Positions 1 through 8,863 are shown, counted from the first letter of the stretch. The stretch is DNA of 64,000 nucleotides from Achromobacter insolitus (GCF_002209555.1 NZ_NJIF01000002.1:806001-870000); one strand, 5' to 3'. Numbers and translations: made by a program. The notes: generated by a model not told the origin, from the sequence alone.

Positions 1-129
1 TGGCTGGTACGCCACGGCGACGCCTTCGGCGTGCAGGAGCCGGTCAGGGGCTTGCGCATCACCATATCTGCCATCGAGCCCGGCCAGTGCCGCAAGTTGG
101 CGCGCGACATCCGGGAAAGCTTGGGCTGA
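1..129 (+). CDS. MocR-type PLP-dependent regulator, C-terminal end (partial)
   Basis: Only the last 42 codons are inside the window, in frame from base 1 and ending with TGA at 127-129. The visible peptide ends in a hydrophobic strand (LRITISAI) followed by a short helix (CRKLARDIRESLG). This resembles the C-terminus of the aminotransferase-like domain of GntR/MocR regulators and of the regulator at 13058. The DNA-binding domain and PLP lysine would lie before base 1, so the family call rests on C-terminal similarity only. A free-standing class I aminotransferase is the main alternative. Confidence 0.5.
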   Translation, partial: WLVRHGDAFGVQEPVRGLRITISAIEPGQCRKLARDIRESLG

Positions 130-135
130 AACGAT

Positions 136-681
136 TTACGCGGCTTGGCGCAGTTTTACCGCCGGGAAATCCACCGGTACGGCAAACGCCACGTTGACGT
201 AGTTAGTGAACAGGTTGAGCGCAACGTGCGCCAGGATTTCGACGATCTCCTGGTCGCTGTAGCCGGCCGCACGCACCGCCTGCACGTCGGCTTCGCTCAC
301 CTGTCCGCGCGCGTCCACCAGCTTCAGCGCGAAGCGCAGCGCCGCGGCGGTCTTGGGATCGGCGGCGTTGCCGCCTTGGGCGGCGGACATTTCCTCGGCG
401 CTGGCGCCAGCCTTGCGGCCGAGAGCCGTATGGGCGGCAAGGCAGTATTCGCACGCATTGCGGTCGGCCACGGCCACGGCGATCTGCTCACCCAGCTTGG
501 CGGGAATGACGCCGCCGCCCAAGGCGCCGAATGCACCCCACATGCTTTGCAACGCCGCAGGCGAGTTGGCGACCGCCTTGAACATGTTCGGGGTTGCGCC
601 AAATGCGCCATGGATCTGGGTAAGCAGCGCCTTGCGGTCCGCAGTGGTGGTGCTGGCATCGATAAGAGGGACTCGGGACAT
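136..681 (-). CDS. AhpD-like / carboxymuconolactone decarboxylase family protein
   Basis: A protein of 181 residues with the AhpD-fold redox signature, Glu then CEYCLAAH, giving the CxxC pair and downstream His of peroxidase-type members. These proteins reduce peroxides with the vicinal thiols or act as lactone decarboxylases; presence of both cysteines favours a peroxidase-like thiol activity. I chose the ATG at 681 because AGGAG lies just upstream and the protein then begins MSRVPLID, typical of the family. An in-frame ATG at 738 would add 19 unlikely residues. It is divergent from the AraC-type gene at 804, which probably controls it (inference). Confidence 0.85.
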   Translation of the reverse strand: MSRVPLIDASTTTADRKALLTQIHGAFGATPNMFKAVANSPAALQSMWGAFGALGGGVIPAKLGEQIAVAVADRNACEYCLAAHTALGRKAGASAEEMSAAQGGNAADPKTAAALRFALKLVDARGQVSEADVQAVRAAGYSDQEIVEILAHVALNLFTNYVNVAFAVPVDFPAVKLRQAA

Positions 682-803
682 GTCGGTAACTCCTGGAAAT
701 GAAAAAAGGGCCGCCGGTATCGGACTGGCTGGAGCCATCGTACGTAGAATGTCTGGACGAAAGGTGTTGTTTAGTCCAAAAAATATGTCCCGGAGTCCAG
801 CGC

Positions 804-1670
804 ATGAACGATCCTATCCCTTTCCAGGTTGACCGCCTGTCGGCGTTGCTGGATCGTTTCCGCGTGCGCGCCACGTTGTTCCACACGGGCGCGTTATGCG
901 GCACCCAGGCTTTCGAGCCTGTGCCGGGACGCGGCTTTCTGCATGTGTTGCGCCGAGGCGAGATGGAAGTGCGGCACCGGCCGGGCGAGACCGCCACGCC
1001 GCGCCTGCGATTGGCCGAGCCGACCTTGTTGTTCTACCCGCGCGCCGTGCATCATGAGTTCGTGAACCCGCCGCGGGACGGTTCGGACTTCACCTGCGCG
1101 GCGCTCGATTTCGACGGCGGAGAGCGCAATCCCATCGTTCAGTCGCTGCCATCCGTGATACGGATACCGCTGGATGCGGTGGAAGGTCTGAGGCCTGCGC
1201 TGGACCTGCTCTTCGCCGAGGCGGATCACGTGCGCTGCGGTTCGCGTTTGCTGGCCGACCGCTTGTTCGAGGTGGTGCTGATCCAATTGTTGAGGTGGAT
1301 ACTCGATCACCCGCAGGAAGCGGGCGTGACCGGCGGCCTGGTAATGGGGCTGGCGGATCCTCGCCTGGCCCGGGCATTGGTGGCGCTGCATCGGTCTCCT
1401 TGCGAAGAGTGGTCCCTGGCCAGGATGGCGACGATGGCAGGCATGTCTCGCAGCGCATTCGCGGCGGCCTTCAAGGAAGCAACGGGCTCTACGCCTGCGG
1501 CCTATCTGACGGACTGGAGGTTGAGCCTGGCGGCGTCCATGATGCGATCGGGGCGCGCCGTCAAGCTGGTGGCCGCGGAGTTGGGGTTCGCCAGCGCATC
1601 GTCGCTGTCCAAGGCATTCCGCCAACGGATGGGCGTGTCGCCGCGGGAATGGCTGACCGCCAAGGTTTGA
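804..1670 (+). CDS. AraC-family transcriptional regulator with N-terminal cupin
   Basis: A 288-residue regulator. Residues about 10-180 look like the cupin ligand-binding domain of the RhaS-like AraC group. The last 100 residues hold the paired helix-turn-helix, including LARMATMAGMSRSAFAAAFK and a second motif around AAELGFASASSLSKAFRQ, with the usual GVSPREW ending. The start at 804 gives a normal AraC N-terminus; an earlier ATG at 699 would overlap the divergent AhpD-like gene. Its head-to-head arrangement with that gene suggests it activates or represses it. The effector cannot be read from sequence. Confidence 0.88.
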   Translation: MNDPIPFQVDRLSALLDRFRVRATLFHTGALCGTQAFEPVPGRGFLHVLRRGEMEVRHRPGETATPRLRLAEPTLLFYPRAVHHEFVNPPRDGSDFTCAALDFDGGERNPIVQSLPSVIRIPLDAVEGLRPALDLLFAEADHVRCGSRLLADRLFEVVLIQLLRWILDHPQEAGVTGGLVMGLADPRLARALVALHRSPCEEWSLARMATMAGMSRSAFAAAFKEATGSTPAAYLTDWRLSLAASMMRSGRAVKLVAAELGFASASSLSKAFRQRMGVSPREWLTAKV

Positions 1671-1782
1671 AGTCTGTCCGCAGACGCCCATGTCATCGTG
1701 ATAATATTGACCTATGACAAAACAACGGACGGCATAAGCGTTATGCAGAACGCGGGCCGTCATTCCTACGCGAGGTTCAGGC

Positions 1783-2625
1783 ATGAGCGAGCACGGCCCG
1801 GAACAAGACAACGGCACCCAGACACAGCATGACCAGCATGGCCGCTGGCCGCAGGCGCAGACGGTCGAGGACTTCCGGCACAACCTGGCTACGGTCTATG
1901 AGCGCATCGCCAACGCGGCCCGGCGCGCCGGCCGCGACCCCGCGGCGGTGCGCCTGCTGCCGGTGAGCAAGACCGTGGAAGAAGCGCGCATCAGGCTCGC
2001 CTACGAGGCCGGGTGCCGCTATCTCGGCGAGAACAAGCTTCAGGAAGTGTCCCGAAAATGGGAAGCGATGGCGGACCTGACCGATCTGAAGTGGTCGGTC
2101 ATTGGCCACCTGCAGACCAACAAGGCCAAGCTCGTGGCCCGCTATGCGGCCGAGTTTCAAGCGCTGGACAGCCTCCGCGTTGCGGAGGCGCTGGATCGCC
2201 GGCTGCAGGCGGAAGGTCGGCAGCTGGACGTGTTTGTGCAGGTCAACACATCCGGTGAAGCCAGCAAGTACGGGTTGCAGCCGGACGAGACGGCGGCATT
2301 CCTGCGCGAACTGCCGGCGTTCTCGGGACTGCGCGTGCGCGGCTTGATGACCCTGGCGCTGTTCTCGGCCGAGGCGGCGCGCGTACGTCAGTGCTTTGTG
2401 TTGCTGCGAGACTTGCGCGATCAGTTGCGTCAGGATGCGCCTTCGGGGATAGGCCTGGATGAATTGTCCATGGGCATGTCCGGCGACTACGAGATCGCCA
2501 TCGAGGAAGGGGCCACCGTGGTACGTGTCGGGCAAGCCATCTTCGGGGCGCGCAACACGCCCGATTCGTACTATTGGCCGACCGAAAGCGGCGCGGAGTC
2601 GCGCTCGCCCAACGGGCAGGAGTAA
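1783..2625 (+). CDS. yggS: YggS/PROSC family PLP-binding homeostasis protein
   Basis: A 280-residue PLP-binding TIM-barrel protein of the YggS/PipY family, which buffers free pyridoxal phosphate and affects amino- and keto-acid balance without known catalysis. LLPVSKT contains the PLP lysine (K63). KWSVIGHLQTNK, VNTSGEASKYG and the terminal LSMGMSGDYEIAIEEG are family hallmarks, the last one binding phosphate. It is longer than the usual roughly 230 residues, with a polar N-terminal extension of about 27 residues and a polar tail. The stop is 5 bases before the next ATG, so it is likely co-transcribed with the two following genes. Confidence 0.92.
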   Translation: MSEHGPEQDNGTQTQHDQHGRWPQAQTVEDFRHNLATVYERIANAARRAGRDPAAVRLLPVSKTVEEARIRLAYEAGCRYLGENKLQEVSRKWEAMADLTDLKWSVIGHLQTNKAKLVARYAAEFQALDSLRVAEALDRRLQAEGRQLDVFVQVNTSGEASKYGLQPDETAAFLRELPAFSGLRVRGLMTLALFSAEAARVRQCFVLLRDLRDQLRQDAPSGIGLDELSMGMSGDYEIAIEEGATVVRVGQAIFGARNTPDSYYWPTESGAESRSPNGQE

Positions 2626-2630
2626 CGCGC

Positions 2631-2903
2631 ATGCCGGTGTATCGACTCATCATCAGGCGCGACGGCCGCCTGATCGGACACTTCGAATCTACCGCCGCTT
2701 CCGCGCTAGCCGACAGCCGCGACATCGCGGCGCGGCTGCCGGCCAAGGACGGCTACCAACTCAGCCTGCAGGTTGCAGACGGCGAACGGCGTCTGCTGGA
2801 AAGCACGCCCCAGGGGATCCGGCTGCTGGCGTCGGAAAACCTGTTCGTTTCTACGCCCGACGGCTTGCTGGGCGGCCTGGACGGCCACCCGAACCCGCAA
2901 TAG
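2631..2903 (+). CDS. small conserved-type protein of unknown function
   Basis: A 90-residue soluble protein starting MPVYRLIIRRDGR, with no signal peptide, membrane segment or metal motif. The ATG at 2631 follows the yggS stop by 5 bases, and GGGCAGGAG upstream serves as ribosome binding site. A longer reading from 2574 overlaps yggS and is less likely. The next gene begins 11 bases after its stop, so it is the middle gene of a three-gene operon. I do not recognise the family; coding status is supported by spacing and by unbroken codon usage. Confidence 0.7.
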   Translation: MPVYRLIIRRDGRLIGHFESTAASALADSRDIAARLPAKDGYQLSLQVADGERRLLESTPQGIRLLASENLFVSTPDGLLGGLDGHPNPQ

Positions 2904-2914
2904 GAGAGCCCCGA

Positions 2915-3610
2915 ATGAGTCTGAACGCAGTGGCGATCCGCCACGTTCCTTTTGAAGACCTGGGCATCCTGGCGCCTATCCTGGCTGAACGCGGCTACAG
3001 CGTGCAATACCTGGATGCCGGCATCGACGCTATCGACGCCGCCACCCTGGGCAACGCCGACCTCGTCGTGGTCCTGGGCGGGCCGATCGGAGTCTACGAA
3101 ACCGGCCGCTATCCCTTTCTAGAGTTGGAGTTGCGCACCATCGCGCACCGCTTGCGGCTGGACAAGCCCACGCTGGGCATCTGCCTGGGCGCGCAACTCA
3201 TGGCGGCGGCCCTGGGCGCGGAGGTAGTGTCCACCGGCCGCGCGGAAATCGGCTATGCGCCGCTGACGCTCACGCCCCAAGGGCAGGAATCCGTATTGAG
3301 CGCGGTCGAGTCCGTGCCCGTGCTGCATTGGCACGGAGACCAGTTCGCTATTCCCGAGGGAGCGGCGCGCCTGGCTGAAACGCCGGGTTTCCCGAACCAG
3401 GCGTACGCGCTTGGAGCGAGGATACTGGGCCTGCAATTCCATCTGGAGGCGGATGCCACGCAGATCGAACGCTGGCTGATCGGTCATGCCTGCGAGCTAA
3501 GCCTGCGCCATATCGATCCCGCAGCGATCCGGGAGGACGCGCGGCGTTACGGTCAACGGCTTGAACGCAGCGCGCGCCTCGTGATGGAACGGTGGCTGGA
3601 CCAGATCTGA
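2915..3610 (+). CDS. class I glutamine amidotransferase (GMP-synthase-like)
   Basis: A 231-residue stand-alone class I glutamine amidotransferase. The nucleophile elbow GICLGAQL places the catalytic Cys at 90 and QFHLEAD the His at about 176. These enzymes release ammonia from glutamine, or act on gamma-glutamyl bonds as in the PuuD/GuaA-like hydrolases. No synthase partner domain is present, so it may act on a small gamma-glutamylated substrate. GGAGAG precedes the ATG. It closes the yggS operon and is followed by a GC-rich hairpin. Confidence 0.87.
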   Translation: MSLNAVAIRHVPFEDLGILAPILAERGYSVQYLDAGIDAIDAATLGNADLVVVLGGPIGVYETGRYPFLELELRTIAHRLRLDKPTLGICLGAQLMAAALGAEVVSTGRAEIGYAPLTLTPQGQESVLSAVESVPVLHWHGDQFAIPEGAARLAETPGFPNQAYALGARILGLQFHLEADATQIERWLIGHACELSLRHIDPAAIREDARRYGQRLERSARLVMERWLDQI

Positions 3611-3681
3611 GTTTTCCCCTGCGTTGGCGCCTTTGGGGCAACCGGGCTCCTTAGACGTCATCGCCTCGCCCAGGTGTCTTT

Positions 3682-3704
3682 GGGGCGCGCCGCGCCCCGC
3701 TTTT
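3682..3704 (+). terminator. Rho-independent-like terminator after the amidotransferase gene
   Basis: A perfect 17-base hairpin (GGGGCGCG, one-base centre, CGCGCCCC) at 3682-3698, followed by GCTTTT. It lies 71 bases after the stop at 3610 and before the cupin promoter region. Confidence 0.55.
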
Positions 3705-3805
3705 GCCCGCCGCAGCCTTGCGGCTGTCGGCATTTCAATCGGCCGCCATTCCTCACGCTGGACCTAAGGGTTAAACCCAGTAGCCGCCCAGGTGCGTGAT
3801 CAATA

Positions 3806-3837
3806 GGATCCCGTTTTATATAAATGGGATCCCATTT
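3806..3837. promoter_or_regulatory. palindromic operator pair upstream of cupin-transporter operon
   Basis: AAATGGGATCCCATTT at 3822-3837 is a perfect 16-base palindrome. A second GGATCCC core at 3806-3812 lies 21 bases upstream of the core at 3827-3833, about two helical turns. The motif resembles GGATCC-centred operators of FCD-type GntR repressors such as VanR (recollection). Two FCD regulators are encoded nearby at 5769 and 6591. The operator ends 31 bases before the cupin ATG, so binding would probably block transcription. Confidence 0.7.
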
Positions 3838-3868
3838 GTATGTGTCACTTTCTTTGGACGGACTGCAC

Positions 3869-4354
3869 ATGACCAGCATCGACACCATTACAGGCAAGAA
3901 GATCATCAACGAGGGCGGCCGCGCAGGCCCGCTGACCGAAGACCACCAGGGCATGCGCGCCCATCACGAGGATGATCTCGAGTGGACCAACCTGCGTTAC
4001 GAAGGCCAGTTCGCGAAGATGATGTTCCATCCGACGGCGGAGGATCCAACGATTCCGAATGCGGGCATCGTGCGGTACGAAAAGGGTTCCGGGCACCCGC
4101 TGCACAACCACTACTTCGCGCAGGTCTGGTACATCCTGGACGGAAAATTCTTGATTGAAGGCAAGCTCTACGGCAAGGGATCCATGATCTTCCACCCGGA
4201 CCCCCACTTCGAAAGCGCGCTGGAGACGATCGAGGCCGGCTCCATCCTGTACGTGCAATACGTGGGCCCGCACACCCGCCAGGGCGCGATCTACGAAGGC
4301 CGCTTCAACGTCAGCGAAAGAAAGAGCCTGGCCGAAGAAACCACCGCGGTCTAG
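3869..4354 (+). CDS. cupin-domain protein (paralogue of the 8417 gene)
   Basis: A 161-residue single-domain cupin. HNHYFAQVW supplies the two histidines of cupin motif 1 and FHPDPH the histidine of motif 2, so a bound metal is expected. It resembles the protein at 8417-8863 throughout (shared NAG..RYE.G, FAQVWY, FHPDPH and YEGR blocks). The start at 3869 is chosen because an upstream ATG at 3824 falls inside the operator palindrome. The MHS transporter starts 96 bases downstream. The substrate is unknown; a role in handling the transported acid is inference. Confidence 0.8.
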   Translation: MTSIDTITGKKIINEGGRAGPLTEDHQGMRAHHEDDLEWTNLRYEGQFAKMMFHPTAEDPTIPNAGIVRYEKGSGHPLHNHYFAQVWYILDGKFLIEGKLYGKGSMIFHPDPHFESALETIEAGSILYVQYVGPHTRQGAIYEGRFNVSERKSLAEETTAV

Positions 4355-4450
4355 CCGGACGGTAAGCCTGCCGACTACCGGGCCCCAAGCCCTGCGCGCA
4401 GCAGGGCATGGCCCAGGCGCCGGCGCAAAAAAAAATATTGGAGACCAGAG

Positions 4451-5797
4451 ATGAAAGCCATCTCAGAACAGCCTTCCTCGCGCTCGAAGAAGCACTACGT
4501 GACCGCGGGTCTTTCCAGCATGATCGGGACCACCATCGAGTGGTATGACTTCTTTCTTTACGGCATTGCGGCAGCACTGATTTTCAACAAGATCTACTTT
4601 CCCGCCATTGATCCCATCAGCGGGACCTTGGCGGCATTTGGGACCTATGCTGTCGGCTTTATTGCGCGGCCCTTGGGCGGAATCGTGTTCGGCCACTTCG
4701 GCGACCGCGTCGGACGCAAGTCGATGCTGATGATCAGCCTGATGCTGATGGGCGTGCCCACTATCCTGATCGGCTTGACACCAAGCTACGAGGCGATCGG
4801 CTATTGGGGCGCCGTGGCTCTCGTCTTCTTCCGTTTTCTCCAGGGACTGGCCGTGGGCGGCGAATGGGGCGGTGCCGTTCTGATGGCGGTGGAGCATGCG
4901 CCCGAAGGCAAGAAGGGATTGTTCGGCAGCTTGCCGCAGGTGGGCGTTGCTCCCGGCTTGATCCTGTCTTCGCTTGCGATGGGCGCCGTCTCGCGGTTGC
5001 CGGAAGCAGACATGCTGAGCTGGGGATGGCGGCTGCCGTTCCTGGCAAGCGTATTCCTGCTACTGGTGGGGTGGTACATCCGCGCCAAGGTCAGCGAATC
5101 GCCGGAGTTCAAGCAGGCCCAGGCCCAACCCAGGCAGGATGCGCTGCCTTTGAAGACGGTGCTGGCACAGCACAAGGGTCCCGTGCTGACCGCGCTGGTC
5201 GCGTGCATATCCGAAAAGACCTGGTTCTACACGCTGGCGACGTTCTCATTGACCTATGCCGTGGGCACGCTGGGCCTGCCTCGCGAGACCATATTGACCG
5301 GGGTCATCTGGGGCGCGGTGGCGGCGCTGTTCACCATTCCATTATTCGGCCTGCTGGGCGACGTGATCAGCAAGCGCGCGATATTCATCGCCGGCGCCCT
5401 GGGCATTTCATTGTTCAGCTCGACGTTCTTCTCGTTGCTGGGTGAAAAGACCTCTTATCACACGAACATCGCGATGGTGGTGGCCTTCGGCGTGGTCTAT
5501 GCCGCGATGTACGCGCAGGAGTCCAGTCTATTCTCCAGCATGTTTCCGCCTGCGGTCCGCTATACCGGGATATCGCTGGCCGTGCAGATAGGTGGAGCAA
5601 TTGGAGGCGGCACTGCGCCGCTGGTGGCGACGTACCTGCTGTCGCTGGGCGACGGATCGCCGCGGCTGATCGTGCTTTACCTGGTCGGACTTGGCCTGAT
5701 CGCGGCGGGCTGCGGCATTTTGATGCGCCCCTATGGGCAGCAACGCGCCGCGGTCAGCGCGAAACTGGCTAGCGCCGCGTCTCCATCCATTCGATAA
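4451..5797 (+). CDS. MFS transporter, metabolite:H+ symporter (MHS) family
   Basis: A 448-residue inner-membrane protein with about 12 hydrophobic segments. IGTTIEWYDFFLYG near residue 30 and RPLGGIVFGHFGDRVGRK near residue 75 are signatures of the MHS group (citrate, alpha-ketoglutarate, shikimate and related transporters). The ATG at 4451 follows GGAGACCAG. It lies behind the cupin gene in a probable two-gene operon controlled by the palindromes at 3806-3837. Its 3' end overlaps the convergent GntR gene by 29 bases. A carboxylic acid is the likely cargo; the identity is not visible. Confidence 0.92.
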   Translation: MKAISEQPSSRSKKHYVTAGLSSMIGTTIEWYDFFLYGIAAALIFNKIYFPAIDPISGTLAAFGTYAVGFIARPLGGIVFGHFGDRVGRKSMLMISLMLMGVPTILIGLTPSYEAIGYWGAVALVFFRFLQGLAVGGEWGGAVLMAVEHAPEGKKGLFGSLPQVGVAPGLILSSLAMGAVSRLPEADMLSWGWRLPFLASVFLLLVGWYIRAKVSESPEFKQAQAQPRQDALPLKTVLAQHKGPVLTALVACISEKTWFYTLATFSLTYAVGTLGLPRETILTGVIWGAVAALFTIPLFGLLGDVISKRAIFIAGALGISLFSSTFFSLLGEKTSYHTNIAMVVAFGVVYAAMYAQESSLFSSMFPPAVRYTGISLAVQIGGAIGGGTAPLVATYLLSLGDGSPRLIVLYLVGLGLIAAGCGILMRPYGQQRAAVSAKLASAASPSIR

Positions 5798-6446
5798 CGA
5801 GCTCGGTCGTCCGGGAAATATGCGTGGCCATCGCCTCTCGCGCGGCGGGGCCATTGCGCAGGGTCAGGGCGGCGATGATGTCCTCGTGCTGCTTGATGTT
5901 CTCTTCCATCAGGCGGGGCGGCATCTTGGAGGCGAAGCCCAGCACGTTGGACACGATGCTGCCTTGCAATTCGCCGACCAGCTCATGCAGCCGCTCGTTA
6001 TGGCTGGCCTGGGTGATCAAGCTATGGAACTTGGCGTTGAACTTGAGCCAGTCGGAACCGCTTTCGCTGCGCACGCGCGAGCGCAAGGCGTCCGCATAAT
6101 GCTTCTGGTGTTGCGCCAGCAGCTCCAGGTCTTTGTCGTCGATCCAGTCGACCGCCAACTGTGCGGCCAGCCCTTCGAGTTCTGCGCGGATCTGGAAGGC
6201 TTCGCGGATCGCCCGGATGGACGGCACGGTGACCACGGCGCGTCCGGTGCTGGTCAGCGTGATGGCTCGGCGCGCTTCGAGAAACCGCAGCGCCTCCCGG
6301 ATGGGGGTGCGGCTGGTTTCGAACTCGGTCGCAAGCTCGTATTGGCTCAAGGCATCGCCGGGCAGGTATTGCCCGTTCCTGATCCGCCGCAGAATCTCTT
6401 CCGAGATCTCGATCGAGGATCTAGACGTGTTCCTGGTCTCGCTCAT
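5769..6446 (-). CDS. GntR-family regulator, FCD subfamily
   Basis: A 225-residue regulator with an N-terminal winged helix (ATEFETSRTPIREALRFLEA, about residues 35-65) and an all-helical FCD effector domain. Its metal/ligand histidines are visible as KFHSLI, KQHEDI and THISR. FCD proteins usually repress transport and oxidation genes until an organic acid binds. I placed the start at 6446 (MSETRN) for usual family length; an ATG at 6518 would add 24 residues. Its end overlaps the transporter gene, and it is a good candidate to bind the palindromes at 3806-3837. Confidence 0.87.
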   Translation of the reverse strand: MSETRNTSRSSIEISEEILRRIRNGQYLPGDALSQYELATEFETSRTPIREALRFLEARRAITLTSTGRAVVTVPSIRAIREAFQIRAELEGLAAQLAVDWIDDKDLELLAQHQKHYADALRSRVRSESGSDWLKFNAKFHSLITQASHNERLHELVGELQGSIVSNVLGFASKMPPRLMEENIKQHEDIIAALTLRNGPAAREAMATHISRTTELVIEWMETRR

Positions 6447-6590
6447 GCTCGAATCCGTGTCGCTTCCTGTGCGTGTCGGCAGGCGCTCTACGGTACGCGG
6501 ATTGCCAAGCCTATACATGCGCCTGGGCTACGCGTTGCGCCCTTTCGCCGGCATGGTAGCACGCGGCTTTCGAGCGAATTGGGGCCGAAG

Positions 6591-7334
6591 CTACCGCCGC
6601 GGTCGGCGGACTTCAGGGCGCTTTTGCAGCCATTCGACCACGAACTCTCCGGACTCGTGGATATGGCTGCGCATGGCCGCGCGCGAGGCGGCGGCGTCGC
6701 GCGCCGTCAGCGCTGCAACGATGGCCGCATGGTGTTCGATGTTCTTCTTCATGCGGGCTTCGTACATGCCCAGCACGGTCATGTTGAGGATGTTCTTGGT
6801 GTAGTCGGTGTGCAGGTCCTTGATGATGCGTTCCAGCGACGGGTTGTCGGCGGCGCGGAAGATCAGGGCGTGGAATTCCTGGTTCTTGATGACCCAGTGC
6901 CGCATGGACGCGGCGGCATGGCTCGGCGCGCCAGCGCCTCCCTCATTGACCTCGGCATACAGCGCGGTGACGGCATGCGCGCACTCGGTATGGGTGGAGT
7001 GCAGCCGTTGCAGGTCTGCGTCGGAAATCCAGCGCGCCGCCAGCTCGGCGGCCATGCCTTCGAGTTCGCCGCGCAGCCAGTAGTTCGCGCCGATGTCCTT
7101 GACGGTCGGCGCGACTACCGTGGCGCCGTAACGCGGCTGCTGCACGATCAGGCCCTTGATCTCCAACTGCCGGAATGCTTCGCGCACCGGCGTGCGGCTG
7201 ACGTCGTATTCCTCTGCCAGGCTTTCCTGCCGCAGCTTCTGCCCGGGCGCATAGGCGCCATTGAAGATCTTTGCGGAGATGGACTCCACCAGGTGCTGCA
7301 CCAACTCTTCGGCGGCGGGATATGCGCGATCCAT
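6591..7334 (-). CDS. GntR-family regulator, FCD subfamily
   Basis: A 247-residue protein with a winged helix (LAEEYDVSRTPVREAFRQLE, residues about 38-58) and a C-terminal FCD domain with histidines in EFHALI, EHHAAI and SHIHE. It is related to the regulator at 5769 but has an extra glycine/alanine-rich insert around residue 130. AAGGAAG precedes the ATG. It starts 34 bases after the Bug gene stop, so it probably belongs to the cupin-Bug-gntR minus-strand operon and may autoregulate it. Confidence 0.88.
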   Translation of the reverse strand: MDRAYPAAEELVQHLVESISAKIFNGAYAPGQKLRQESLAEEYDVSRTPVREAFRQLEIKGLIVQQPRYGATVVAPTVKDIGANYWLRGELEGMAAELAARWISDADLQRLHSTHTECAHAVTALYAEVNEGGAGAPSHAAASMRHWVIKNQEFHALIFRAADNPSLERIIKDLHTDYTKNILNMTVLGMYEARMKKNIEHHAAIVAALTARDAAASRAAMRSHIHESGEFVVEWLQKRPEVRRPRR

Positions 7335-7368
7335 GGCCTGACTTCCTTATCCGGTAACGATCATGCGG

Positions 7369-8343
7369 CTATTTTGCAGGTTCCGCGGAGAATACCAGCG
7401 CCCACTTCTTTTGCTCCAGGCGCATGCGTTCCAGGAAGACCTGTGAACCCGGGGGCATGGGCTGGCTGCCCTGCGCGTACAACTGTGCCATGCCCTGGCT
7501 CCCCGCGACTGCGTGCATGGCGCGCTCCAGCTTGTCGAGTATGTCCTGGGGCGTTGCGGCGGGCGCGACCAGTCCGGAGATCGAGCCGACGTCGAATTCA
7601 GCGCCCAGGCTTTCGCGGGCCGCGGGAACGTCCGGCAGATTCGGCACCCTTTGGCCCGACGTTACGCCCAACGCCCGCATCTTGCCGGACTGGATGAACG
7701 GTCCGGCGACCACGGTCTCCACCGCGGTTACGTCCACCACGCCGGACAGCAGGGCGGTGGCGGCTTCGGCGCCGCTTTTGTAGGGCACGTGCATCAGCGT
7801 GGCGCCGGTCTGCTGCTGCATCAGGGCGAAAACCTGGTGTATCGACGTGCCCTGGCCGGAACTGGCGAACGAAACGGCGTCGGGGCGGCTGCGGGCGCGG
7901 GCGATCAACGCGGGCAGATCCTGGACCTGAGAGTTTTCTGGAACGACCAGGGCCAGAGGCGTGTTGGCGATCATGGAGACGTAGGCGAAGTCCTTGAGCG
8001 CGTCGTAGTTCAGCTGCTTGTGGATGAGCGGATTGACGGCGACCATGCCGTTCGTGATCACCATCAGCGTGTAGCCGTCGGGCTTGGCCCGGGCCACGAT
8101 GTCCGCGGCGATGTTGCCACCGGCGCCGGGCTTGTTCTCCACGACCACGGGCTGGCCCAGCTCGGCTTGCAGCTGTTTGGCCACCGTGCGGGCCGTGAGG
8201 TCGGTGATGCCGCCCGCGCCGAAGGGCACGACCAGCGTGATGGGCCGATCCGGCCAGGCGGCCGCAAGGGTGGGAGCGGACAGCGTGAACGACAGCGCAA
8301 GCGTCAGGGACGCAAGGCAGGCGCGCGGGTTGGGGGCGTGCAT
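7369..8343 (-). CDS. Bug-family tripartite tricarboxylate receptor (periplasmic binding protein)
   Basis: A 324-residue exported binding protein. A signal peptide ending LSAPTLAAA precedes the mature start WPDRPITLVVPFGAGG, the Bug-family signature. Ligand-loop motifs VVENKPGAGGNIAADIVA, PDGYTLMV and MHVPYKSGAEA are also present. Bug proteins capture carboxylates or other small solutes in the periplasm, either for TctAB permeases or as sensors. No tctAB genes occur in the window, so the partner is elsewhere or the protein works without one. It sits between a cupin gene and an FCD regulator. Confidence 0.93.
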   Translation of the reverse strand: MHAPNPRACLASLTLALSFTLSAPTLAAAWPDRPITLVVPFGAGGITDLTARTVAKQLQAELGQPVVVENKPGAGGNIAADIVARAKPDGYTLMVITNGMVAVNPLIHKQLNYDALKDFAYVSMIANTPLALVVPENSQVQDLPALIARARSRPDAVSFASSGQGTSIHQVFALMQQQTGATLMHVPYKSGAEAATALLSGVVDVTAVETVVAGPFIQSGKMRALGVTSGQRVPNLPDVPAARESLGAEFDVGSISGLVAPAATPQDILDKLERAMHAVAGSQGMAQLYAQGSQPMPPGSQVFLERMRLEQKKWALVFSAEPAK

Positions 8344-8416
8344 GGTGTTTGTCTCCTTGGTTTTTTCTGGTTCTGGGCGGACGGCATGTCGGGGCCGCCC
8401 CGCCGGCCCGCGGATA

Positions 8417-8863
8417 TCAGTGTTCGAGGTCCTGCTCGGTGATTTCCGGCAGATCTCCCTTGATGTTCATGCGGCCTTCGTACACCGGCCGGCCGCCGGT
8501 CGTGGGGCCCTGGTACTGCACGAAGAACAGCGTGCCGCCGGTCTCGGTGCTGAGCGCCTCCTCGATGTGGGGATCCGGATGAAAGACGACGGTGCCGGGG
8601 CCGTACTGTTTGCCGCCCATGTTGAATTCGCCCTCGATGACGTACCAGACCTGCGCAAAGTCGTGCTTATGGAGCCGGAATCCCGCGCCAGGTTCATAGC
8701 GCAGAAAGCCGGCATTGGGTTCGGTGGGGCGTTCTTCCCGCGTATGGAAGAGGAACTTCGTCTTGTTCTTGAATCTGCCCATTTCCCATTCCATGTCTTC
8801 CGGCCTGCGGTACTCGGGCATGTGATGGGTCTGCGCGGGGTCGAGAACATCGTTGCTGCTCAT
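8417..8863 (-). CDS. cupin-domain protein (paralogue of the 3869 gene)
   Basis: A 148-residue cupin with motif-1 histidines in HKHDFAQVW and the motif-2 histidine in FHPDPH. It resembles the cupin at 3869 over most of its length but lacks that protein's N-terminal segment. The start at 8863 follows AAGGAGCAAGCC. It is first in a minus-strand operon (cupin, Bug, gntR), divergent from the DapA-like gene at 9035. Repetition of a cupin next to two different uptake systems suggests it processes the imported compound; this is inference. Confidence 0.8.
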   Translation of the reverse strand: MSSNDVLDPAQTHHMPEYRRPEDMEWEMGRFKNKTKFLFHTREERPTEPNAGFLRYEPGAGFRLHKHDFAQVWYVIEGEFNMGGKQYGPGTVVFHPDPHIEEALSTETGGTLFFVQYQGPTTGGRPVYEGRMNIKGDLPEITEQDLEH

